Source: Symsagittifera roscoffensis (Eukaryota; Xenacoelomorpha; Acoela; Convolutidae). Taken from it: DNA of 64,000 bases. Position numbers and translations under genes: made by a program. Shown here piece by piece: positions 12,701-24,700 of the stretch. Location of the stretch: positions 11,044,027 to 11,108,026 of the forward strand of contig NC_087068.1 of the NCBI RefSeq assembly GCF_963678635.1. The letters run 5' to 3'. The notes below the pieces were generated by a model. That model was not told the DNA's origin. It saw nothing but the letters and a program-made list of their open reading frames with translations, and did no database searches. The first letter of the stretch is position 1. Every line of letters begins with the position of its first letter.

Positions 12701-15700
12701 GCACAAGGACCAGAAAAAGTCAAGCAAAAGCTATAGCTGATATAGAAAAAAATTATTTGGGACATTAAACCAAGCGTCATCTTCCGCTCTAAGTTTTCAT
12801 AGTTATCGAGAACTTTTTATTCGGCTGAAAACTGTATAAAATTCAGCCACCTAACCCTAACTTTTTACCTCTTAACCCAGTTTTAATCCGGTAATTATGT
12901 AAAGGTCAATTAGAGTTTTGTGAAACATTCAACTGTTGATTTTTAATTGCGTCCCCTCTAGTTTCAAAAATGGATTTAAACTTTCAGAATTCTAAGTTGA
13001 AAGAAAAACATTTTCGGTTTTCGTTTTCTCTAAAATTTTCCCTCTGTATGCCTATATATCTCTATCTATCTATCAATTTATCTAATATCTGTCTATCAAT
13101 CTGATTATCAGCAGTTTCGACTATCATCAGTCTCAGATTCACAAAATAGCGAAAACAAACTTCAAAGACTAACTTTACTTGGGTAAAACTAAGTTTTCAC
13201 AGCTAAAATTGAGCATAAATAAGCTTTTTTGAGCCTATGATATGAAACTTCAAGCGTGAAATACATTCAATGCCAGTCGTGTGCTCATGCTAACACTAAT
13301 CAGACCAAAGTGAACAAAACTGAAAGTTGGAGAACTTACATCATTTGTGGCCTTCTGATCTTCTTCAGTCAGAGACTCCGAAACAATCAAAGTTGTGTCA
13401 CTTTCGTCCTTTTTCAATTCTTTATTCTCATCGCCATCTTTTGTCTCGTCTTGAACAGTGGTCACAGAAGTGTACGACTGCCGAGGAGCCGAGTCACTAC
13501 TCAAGGAAAGCACTGCCTCAGCTTCATTAATCGGTGTCGTCAGTGATTCGGATCCATAGTAAGTCGGCAACACTCGGTTCTCAGCGCGCGGTTCCATCTC
13601 AGCTTTCAGTGGAGCATTAGGATCCGAGTTCAACTTACGTAACGCTGCATGCCACGCGATGTCTGGAGTTCCTTCTCGGCTTTCATCTGCATCTTCTGGT
13701 TTTTGAGTGGCCAAAATGTTTTCGAAATCACTCAAGGAAGTTATGGAGTATTCTGAATCAGAAACATCAGATGCAAACGATGTTGATCTTAAGTCAATTT
13801 CATTGTCTTCTTTCACAATTTCAAAGTCGTGCATCATCAAATCGCCGTCATTTGGGGATCCATTATTGGATCTCGACTGCAATCGAGCCAAATTGATTTC
13901 ATCGATGTTTATTTCCTCGGAATCAGAAACATTTTCGACTATAGCAGCAATTTCATAATTTGAGATGCCTTCCTCAAACCCATCTTTCATCTTGTTAGCA
14001 AAGTTTGACGATGTTTGATCATTGTTCGGGTTGTTTTGTCCAGGTACAACAAATAAAAACTTTTCGCCCGATTCTGTACTATAATCATCATCTAGGCTCG
14101 ACATTTGGCTCATTTTCAATAACGAGTGCCTTCGATCTGCCGTAGCTGAATTCGAAAATTTGATTGGTTTAGAATCAACTGCATCAATTCGGGTCCTCAA
14201 GGTTACTTCAAATGGATCTTCGTTTGCGAAAGACAAGTCATCTTCGAATTTATTTCCATGATTGTGACTTAAATTATTCGCGTTAGAAGCATTATCTGAA
14301 TCATAGCAATACAAGTCATCAAAAGGCTGGAAATTTATTTTCTCGAAAGGTTCGTGGTCTTGTATAGCACTTGCAATCACTGAAAGATCAATTTCAGTGC
14401 TCAAGACTTGGTCCTTTTTCGCTTCAAGTTCAAAGTCACTTTCTATTACTTCTCTTGATTCAAATTCCGAACCATCAACCGGCGCAAAACTTACATAAAT
14501 AGCGTCACTTTTGCGTCTCTCGTCAATTATTTTTGTCCAACCATCTTCGTGTAAATTCTCGGAATTCGCATTTGGTATGGTGAAACTCAAATCAACGTGC
14601 TTTTCTTTCAAGTTTGAACTACTGTCAATTCCTTCCGCAAATTCGCCCAATTGCTCGTCCGTTTTGTCAAGCGGATTGCCTTTTGAATCATCAAGAGCGT
14701 CGTTTGTGTCAAAGTCAGTTGTGATGTATTCACTAGCCGAATTGTCTAGATCAGCCGAAAGTACAGTTTTCGTTTCTAAACTTTCGGCAAAATTTTCACC
14801 CTCCTGTTTTGTGCTCATATCAGATACTTCTATCCCCATTAAATTACTTGAGTCGTTTTTAGGGGTATCGTGTAATTTGGATTCAAAAAGCTCAAGTTGA
14901 GAAATATTTACACCATTGTCACTTTTTTCGTTTTGAAATTTAGCTTCTGGGATATCTGCCAAATTTTCTTCTAAACTATCATCGGCTACTACTAACACGT
15001 GTTCAGATTGGTATCTCTTCAGCTCAGCGATCAGAGGGTCCACAAACAACGGCTGAGAACTCTCAACATTCGGAGCATCTTCAGGAGTTTCAATCATGCG
15101 ACCAATATCGGTTTGCTGATTTTTGTTCGCCTCCGTCGTAGAAATTACATCGGAGTGCTCATTTGTTCTGGAAAATTCCGTTTCGATATCAAGATTTCCA
15201 TTCTCAATTTCGTTTTTAGGAGTCTCTAGTTGCACTGCGGCTCCAGGGAATTCTTCTTCAATTCGGCTATTTTCTAGAGTAAACGTGAGGTCTGATTCTT
15301 CATGATGATGTTTGTTCTTGTCGTGTTTTCCTTTTCCAATTGGACTCGGACGCCGTCGAAACACCTTTTCGGGACCAACTAACACTTCGGAGCGTCTTTC
15401 TGGTACATTAAATATACTTACTGATGGTTGCGTGGTGGAACCATAGTTGCCCAGAACACTTGAAGGATTTCCGGTTCCGTCAACCTTGGGTTCCGAAGGT
15501 TTTCGGAACTCTTGGTGTACAGCGCCAAATTTTTCAACCTGTTTGATTTCGGGTGCCTGTGTGTCTTCAAAGTCATTAAGTTCAATCTTAGACAAAATAG
15601 TTTCTGCTTGATCTTCAGCTTCTGCGCTTTCTCTGTCAATTGGTTCATGATCAAACTTGTCTGATTGTTTAATTTGTTCTTGTTCGGAATCTAAGTTTAA

Positions 15701-18700
15701 CTGAGAATTGCCATTATTGCTTTCATCATGGCCATCTTGGGAAGTATTGATTGAAGAATCTTCAAGTGATTTTTCGATGTCTGACTTTTCCAAGTCGGGC
15801 TCCAGTTTGACTCTAGTCCTAGCCTCAATCAAATTTTCGTCCACAGATTCTGGCAAAAATTGGTTATCAACATTTTCAGAGGAATCATTCAGATCAGATT
15901 TTCCTTTGTCTTCTTTGCTCCCGTGAGACTGATCATCACTGCTTAAGGAAACATCGTGTGGAACAAACACAATTCTTCTAAAATTTTCACTTCCGAAAAA
16001 TTCAAGGTCATCCAGTTTCTCAGTTTTACTCTCAAGTGCAGGTTTCTTGGTTTCAACTTCGAAGTCACTTTCAACTACGCCTCGGACATGTGACAAGTCG
16101 TTTTCTGATTCGTTAACTTCTGAAACTTGAGATGAGTTTACTTCATCGGTTGATTTATCTGCATCGCTTTTGTGAAAATTGAGATCAGCATCCATTTTGG
16201 ACCTAAAAACTGGTTCAAAGGAGTCCTCATCAACTAAAATTTTTCCATTTGCGGGTTCCTGTGGAGGATTTTCATCACTTTCGATTTTCGAAGAATTTTG
16301 TGAATTTGTTCTTGAATTTTCATTAGAACTAAAAGGCTGAAATTCTATTTTGTTGAAAGGTTTTTGATTTTTGGTATTTTCATTTGAAGCGCTCAGCATG
16401 TCAAGACTAACTTCAGCATTCAACCTCATTTTTGATTCGAGTTCGAAATCACTTTCGTTTATACTTTTTTCGATACTTCTGTTTAATTCGGATTCCAAAA
16501 CCAGCTTTTCCTCGTGTGCTGTTGATCTTTTATCTTCAAGTGTGTCATTTTCTAGCTCATATTCGTTATCATCCTTAACATTATGGCCAGAACCTCGGTT
16601 ACTATCGATGGAATCATTTGTATTGAGTTTTTGAAGCTCCGGATTTTTGAAGTCAGGCTGCAGTTTTCCTCTTACTGTAACCTGTACCGAACTTTCCTCG
16701 ACGGCGTCTGGGAAAAACTCCTTCTCGGAATTTTCAGCGAAGTCAATTAAATCTCTCTTATCTTTGCCTTCTTTGCTTCCACAATACTGGTCATCACTGC
16801 TAAAAGAAACATCGTGAGGAACAAACACAATTCTTCTAAAGTTTTCATTTCCAAAAAACTCAAAGTCATCCAATTTCTCAATTTTGCTTTCAAGAGCAGG
16901 TTGTTTGCTTTCAACTTCGAAATCATTTTCAACCACGCTTCTGACTTGTGACGTGTCATTTTTTAATTCGTTCATCTCAGGGCTGATCTGTTCATCGCTT
17001 GTTTTCTCTTTTTCTTTTTCGTGAAAGCTGAGATCAACATCTATTTTTGATCTCAGAACCGCTTCAAACGAATCCTCGTCAACTAAATTGTTTTCGTCCA
17101 CAGGTTCATGCAAACAGTTTTCACCTGTTTCAAGTTTCGAAGAGTTTTGTGATTCTGATTTTGAGCTTTCATTGGAACCGAAAGGCTGAAATTCTATTTT
17201 CTTGAAATATTTTTGGTTTTCGTTATCTTCATCCGACACATTTAGCATGTCAATGTCAACTTCAGCGTTTAGTTTGCTTTTTGATTCGACATCAAAATCA
17301 CTTTCATTCACAGTTTTGTCAATACTGTCATTCAATTCTGTATTAACAAGGCTCGTATCTTTGTCGATTGAAGATTTTTCATCTTCTGAGAGTCCATCGT
17401 TAACTTCAGAATCTCCAGTTGACTGCCTGTCCAGTTTTCTCCGACAATCTTTTTTCAGAACTCGCGAAGTAACGTGAAAACCTTCTTCTGAAACCGGATC
17501 TGCCAACTCTTCGTTTTCAGATCTATTTTCACTCGTTTTTTGGTCTCCAGATAGATCTTCAAGAGAAATTTCGTCGATTGAGTTTGAAATTTTGAAAACT
17601 TCATAGTTGATCTTTTCAAATGAAGGTTCTTTGTCTTGGATTTGTTTCAACTTTTCATCTCTGTTTTCTGTGTGACTCGCAACTTGATCAGTTTTAAGTT
17701 CAATTTCAAGGTCGCTTTCGTCAATTGTTTCATTTCGGCTATCGTGTTTCGAAATTTCTAGATTGATTTCTGTGGTTTTCTTGAAAGCTTCGGATAAGTC
17801 TTTCGAGTCAAAATCGGTAGTTACATAACTATTTGGTTCGCTCTCTTTCAAAGATTCGTCTTCTAGAGTTTTGTCCAATATTTTATTGTCAACATTAATA
17901 TCATTTTCATCTTTTTCAGAAAAATGTTTACCGTCTTTTGATTTGAATGGTTCGTTTTCAGAATCTGATTCGATGAGAGTTGATGCCCTTCCCGCTTTTA
18001 TTTTCGTGAAATCTTTCTCGTCCACTGAGGAATCAAAAACAGTCGTCGAATGATCGTTTTCTGAATCCGAAATGGTCTCGGAAGCAAACTCGGCTTCCGC
18101 CAGACTTGAATTTTGTTGCTCCTTTTCATCTGTGATAGAAATTTCGTCTCTGGAAACATCTTCGCTCATCTCGCTTTTCGCACCGTCATTTAAAATTTCA
18201 TTCAAATTTCCAGAGTTGTTCAAGAACTCAGTGTTTGCGTACTTCTTCAATCCAGGGTTGAATAGAGTATCTTCTCCAGGGTAAGCTGAAACTGATGACA
18301 TTCTTATAACCTCTTGAGGAGTTGTTGCTTCAAAATTTGCACCATTTTCAACCGATTGCGTGAATCGGAAATTCTCCTGATCATTATTATCGAAGTTGGA
18401 ACTTTCCAAATCCAATTCAGGAATTTGTTTCTCAATGTTACTATCGGAGGTTAAATTAATTTCTGGGTTGTTTGAATCTGAATTTAAAAGGCCTTCTTTA
18501 CTCTCTCTTAGGTCAAAGTGAACTTCCGGTTGTGAATTCAATTTATTATCCTGATCTTGTTGTACATTGTCAAAATTGATTTCAGCTTCAACAAGGAAAC
18601 TTTTAGGGTTGGCCTCTTCAATTGACCTTTTAAATTCGCTTTCCGATTCGGTGCTCGAAATACTCATTCCATGATCTGAGTGATATTTCTTCAGTTCAGC

Positions 18701-21700
18701 GACCAGAGGATCCGTACGTCGAGGAGCAACAAATGGGTTTAGTTTCGGTTCTCGCTCTGCAACTCCTGGAGATGATTCCCAACTAGGAGGATCCACTGGT
18801 GGCGGCAAGGGTGCTTCTTCGATTTCCAGTGAAGGTTTTGGTTTTTCAAAGAAACTATCATCTAGCGTCAGTGTTAAATCTGATTCTGGAATTTGTTTCT
18901 TTTTTGATTTCGATTTCTTAGAGTTTGATTTGTCTTCTTTGTCATCTTTCCGCATAGGCGAAGGACTCGCTTTTCGTTTGAATACTTTTTCAGGTGCGAC
19001 CATCACTCCAGAACTTCTACCTGGAAAACTACTTTGAGAAGCTACCAAAGTGGGACGGATTTCTGTCGGTGTATTAACAGGCGTTGCAGTAACTGGAACA
19101 TCTGTATAGGTTGGATTAAAATTTACAGATGTCTGACTTATTTTTAGAGCATCTGATTCCAATGTCGAATTTCTAGTAGCGGAATGTGAAACCTTTTCTT
19201 CGTCTACTTTTGAAACTGGCCCTTCGAGTTGATTAAATTGAGAATCAATTTGCTGGCCTTGCTTAAGAGCTTCTGAGCTCAGCTCGCTCTTTTCCAAAGT
19301 TGAGTTTTCTTTCATGCTGTTTTTTTCTTTATTCTCGTCTTCAGATGAGTCAGAAAATTCAAAATCGGTGTCGAGGCTATCGTCTTTACTCGGAGGCTCC
19401 AAAAGAGAAGGGAGGAAACTTTTGCGACTAGTAGATCCAGGGCTAACTCCGGGTGTCAGTCCACTTTTTACACTTAGCAGAAAGTGAGAAGCTTCTTTCT
19501 TCGCGTCCTCTTTTTCGTCAACATAGCATTCGGTTACGCTATCATTTGGCGTAGCGCGCAGATCGTTGAAATCGTTTATCAAAATGTCTGAACTTTGATT
19601 AAATTGTATATCTGGGAGAATCTGCAGTTTATCATCTTTTTCTGGTTGTACGATATCTGGTTCTGATTTCAATTCATCCTCAATTTGATCTCCACTTCTG
19701 GGTTCATCGATTTCCTCTCCGCTTTTCGCTTCGTCGATTTTCTCTCCGCTTTTGGCTTCATCAATTTTTTCTCTGTTTTTAGCTTGTTCGTCCAATGTCT
19801 GAATCGTGTTTTCGACTGATCGCTCCAAACTGGGAGGCGCCATTCTTTCATTCATGTTAATGTATGGACTCGAATCTTTCCTAAAGTCCTCATCAGGAAT
19901 TCTATCGGAATCATCAAACATGTCGAAATTTGCACCAGCTTCTGCTTCTGATGAGCTTCGTGAAACTTGGTCTGGTTCTAGACTAGTGTGAGTAATTTCT
20001 TCATTACCATCACGACCTTCGAAGTCATCGCCTAGGTGTGGTTCAAAATTTAATTGATCACTTGAATGTATTTCCGCGTTCAAGTCTACAGCGCCTTTCT
20101 CTGAAGATTTATGATCTCCAGGCCGATCCGCAACCAATCTATTATCTTCTGATTTTGCAGATTCTTCAACTTGATTGACACCTTCTTGTTCACTTAATCT
20201 AGAAGTTTCTACACTAGCCAACGTGTCCACAATTACGTCACTTTGGTTATGTGGGGTATTCAATGATTCACTACTGGATCCATAATATGATTTTTCTTTT
20301 TCATTTGGCTTAGCATCATTATCATAATCGGTATTGAAATCTGTATCAGTTTTGCAAATGACCTGCTCTAAACTGACATTCGAATCATGTTTTTCGCTCG
20401 CTTCATGATTTTCAGCTTGTCCAGAACCGTTATGATCTTGTGAGAGTTCTATTAAGTTGTTTTTGAGATGGTTTTGGGAACCTTTAGAGCCATTTGAAAC
20501 GTTCGCGTTATCAATTACTGAATTATCCTTATTCTCGTCTTGTTTTTCCAGCTCATGAAGACCCAGTTTTGTGTCTAAGATTTGAGGTGTCGATTCGATG
20601 TTGTTTAATGTTTCGATCTGTACAACATCTTCAATTCTTTTATCTTCTAAATTAGTTTCCAAGCTCGGTGGAGTCATTTTACCGCTCATATCGACGTATG
20701 CAGTTTCCTTATTTGGATCATCGGTATCTTCGAACTCACTTCCAGATGTTTCAGACACCTCAAGAGCCGCTTTTGTTTGAGCTTCCTCCGGGTTCAAATG
20801 TCCACTGCGTAAATTGATGTTATCCCATGACTTTTCTGAGGCGCGACTTATCTCATTTACATCAATGAAGCTGTTTTGACCTTGAGAGTTTTCAAGAACT
20901 GAAATCTTTTCATGTTGTGACGCCCAGCTGTTTTCGTCAACATCGGTTTCTTCATTATCAACATCATCGTCGTCTTGATCGCCAACTTTCACAGAAATTT
21001 TTGAGCTCTGATTCTTTGGAGATCCATCCTGACTATTTTTGTCACTCTGCTTTGAGTTCTTGGAATCATTTAGCTCTGAGATCAGATCCATCGGTGCTTG
21101 ACTCAGCGTGTTGATTTCACTGATCCCTGCACTTGTGTTTGAAGGCGATCGAGACAATTCAGCTCTATTTTTGGCATCATCGTAGGAAATACTTTCAACT
21201 TTTTCGGCGTCTTTTGTAGCAATTATAATCAACTTGTCTTGAGGTTCAATTTCAACTTCAAGAGTCCTATTCAGATCACCATTTTCGCTATCAAATTCAT
21301 CTTTTTCGAAACGCTGTCTCTCTGAATCCGTTTGAGTTCCGAGTGAAATATCAGAAGCCGTCACTATTTGAGCTTGTTTTATAGTCTGCGGTTCAACTTG
21401 AGGCTGCTCAAATTCTGAATTAATTTCAGAAGTCGTCCAACTGTTATCAGATTCATTGCTGCTCAAATCATTGTCGACTGTGTTTTTGTTTGTTTCGTAA
21501 TCGTCGGCTGGGTCTGTTGGTTTCGATTCGAGTGGTTTATTTTCTTTTCTAGTTTCATCTAAATCTTCAGGAACAGTTTGAACGTCTGAGTTGTTTTTAA
21601 CTTCATCGATCATTTCAGGTTCTTCAGCAAATTGAACGTCATTTTCATGAGGTTTTTCAATATTTTCAACATCTTTCTCATTGATTTTCACATCGTCTGC

Positions 21701-24700
21701 AATTGATTTGTCATTTTGTTCATTCTTGTCCAAATATTCATCCGCATCAGTTTCCTTAATTTCGATATCATTTTCCGTGCTTAGTCTACTTGTTTTCACG
21801 TTTTCTTCACCATTTTCAGATTGCTCGTCTTCGTCATCTTCATCCGAGTCGCTACTGTCGGTGGCCATTTCTGCTTCTTTCATCTCACTTTCAATGAAAT
21901 CTTCAACTTCATCTAAATCAATTTCGATTTCCTCTCGGGTATCATCGGGTGTAACAGTGATGGTCGGAACCAGAATATCCGAAGAATTTGTCACTTGTCC
22001 TCGCAAGGGTTCGTTTTCATCAATTTCGACCGAAGAGTCGAGCGAAAGAGCTTCAACTAGTTCGCTTACTTCACCAAATTCAAGGTTTGTCTGATCTGCG
22101 GAACCAAATGTCTCGATAATAGATCGCCCTTGATCTATATCCAGCGCAACAATTAGATCAGCGCTAGGTGGATCATCGTCTAGATCTTGCATGTTTGTTT
22201 CAGGGGTATTTTGTGTTTCGTTGTGTTCTGTAGAAGTCAAATTAGGAAGCTCTGTTTCGATGTCTCTATCAATTCTGTTCATTCGATTTCTGTCTAAACT
22301 CTGAAATGGATTGGAGCTGGCTTGCGTTTCGGATCTCGACAAAGATTCACCTCCGAGGCTCCGAGTGTCCTGTACAATATTCAAGTCAGATTTCTTCTTC
22401 TTTTTCGGTTTCAAAAACGAATACCATTTTTTCTTCTTTTTATGCTTAGATTTATCATCGCAGTGTTCAAAGAGTTTCTCAGGAACCGAGTCGAACCGAC
22501 TGCTACTTCCTAATGAATTGTCGTCAGTGTCACCAGGAATCGTAAAAAGCGACTGCGGTCTTTGCAAGTTCGTTTTTTCAGCTTCAACTGAAGTTTCAGG
22601 CTTCGAAACTTCGGTCATACTCCGAGTTTTGCTCTTTTCGTACATGAATTTTGGCGTAGTTGCCGATTCTTTTAAGAACTCGTCAAACGATAGCATTTCT
22701 TGACTTTGATTCATTATTTCTGCGGTTTCGTTTTCGTTTTCAAGGTCATTTGCATTTGTCGCGGAGATTTCGTTCTCTTCGCTTGGCCTCGACTCGCTAT
22801 CGGTCATAGTTGCGTTTTGGACTTGACCTTGGACTGAATACAGAATATTCGAGAAGTCATTCTCCAATTGATCTGTAGTCTTGGGCTGGTGGTCCATATT
22901 ACTACTCGCGTTACTCATAAAACTGATGCCGCTCCTAGGAGTATCGGCGAGGGTTTCCGAGATCCCAGTCGAAGGTCTTTTTACATGTTGCGGATACCTC
23001 GGCGGTTTGTCTTCTTTGTTAACATGCGAGTAAACGTGATCACTGAATTTTTTGTCTCCGCTGATTGATCTATTTAAAGAAATGTTCAAGTTCATGTCTC
23101 GAGGTCTCGATTCAACACCGGCAACATCTTCCACCTCAATGTTTTCTTCGTGAGGAATTTCTGAGCCGCCGATTTCATCATCGATTACGTCAACGACAGC
23201 TTCAAAATTCTCGTTATCCGAGCCAGAAGATGCCGTTTGGAAATCATCCGTAGAATTCTCCAGCTGAACGCTCTCTTTGGAAGTTTCCCTCAAGTCTTCA
23301 GTGAGGTCAAATTTGAGCTCATTGCCGGTTATCAGCTTTTCGGGTCGCATTTCAATATGACTAGCGTCAGATATGTGTGACGTTTCGTCTTCCCAAGGAG
23401 CAGTTTCCAGTTTAGACAGCGTCTCTTCCTCGTTTCGATTCGATGTCATTGAGTTGTAGCTCGAGATGCGCGGAAGTGGACTAAGTGAAGAGGATCTAAA
23501 TTGTTTCGAGCTCTCTGCGTTGTCTTTCACAGCGTCTTGAAGAGAACCATTGACCAGTTGCTGCATGAAAATTTCTGTTTCAATTTGGTCATCCTCGTTG
23601 TCGTCTGGTAAAATATCTTGTTGTCCACTTTGCAAGTCCTCGTTTTTCGGATCTCGAGAAAACTCCTCGAGAACAGATTCGTCCACTTCGTTGAGATCGG
23701 GTCCTTCAGCTACTGTACTTACAGTTGTGTAAGACCCCGAAGAACCATTCAACACATCACGAGCTTTGATTTCCTCACTGGATCCAAACAGCTTTTCCTG
23801 GTCAAGAGGAATTTTTTGTTGTTCGTTTTCAGAGTTCAGTCCTTCAAAAATTTCATCAGGCTGTGATTCGACTTTGGCCGCTACTGTTTGGACAATTATT
23901 TGATCGTCCGATTCGTCTGCTTGATCTACATTCTGATTGGCTGCCGAAACCTCACTTTCGTTCTTCTTTTCGGCTTCCATGGTTGAATTCAATTCGTCTT
24001 CACCATCTTCATCTTCTTCAGTTTCGTCTAGAATCGAGGACTCAAAAGCAGTAGTCGATGAAGCACTGATTAGCCATTCACCACTAAACCGACTGGAAAA
24101 ATCGCTGATGAAACTCAGTTCGGCCAAGATTGGATCGGCTAGCTGGGTGGAATTTTCCGAGATCTTGAAGTCGGTTCTTACTTCCTTTTCGAGATCAGCC
24201 TCGTCTCGGATTATGTAACACTTGTGAGGGGAAACTTCCTTTATGTTCTGAATGTCGAAGGCGCTGATTCGTTTGCGGGTACCGGCAATTAATCTGTTGA
24301 TCTAAACAGCAAGTTTTTTCAATAAAATCAAAAGTAACTTAAAATAGGTATCAAAAATCAATCACAAATAAATCAAGTTAGGGGAGTTTCAGTTTTCAAT
24401 TTCCAAAGCATTAGAATGTGCAAAAAGTAATTCTGATAATTTAGTTTTTCCTGGGAGATGAAACAGATGAACGAAGACAATTTTTGTGTTATGAGCTTGA
24501 GTTAGTTTGTTGGTGAATTTTTATTAATTAAGCTTACCAATTCCCGGTGGATGTCTGAAAAATATACAAATATAAAGAAAAATTCAGAATCCAGAAACTA
24601 ATTTTCATCAAAATTTTGAAAATATTTTGTCTAGTTTCAGTCGCTTTTTAGTAATCAAACTTGAAAGCTCCGACGAATTGCAATGATCGTTGTACTAATA

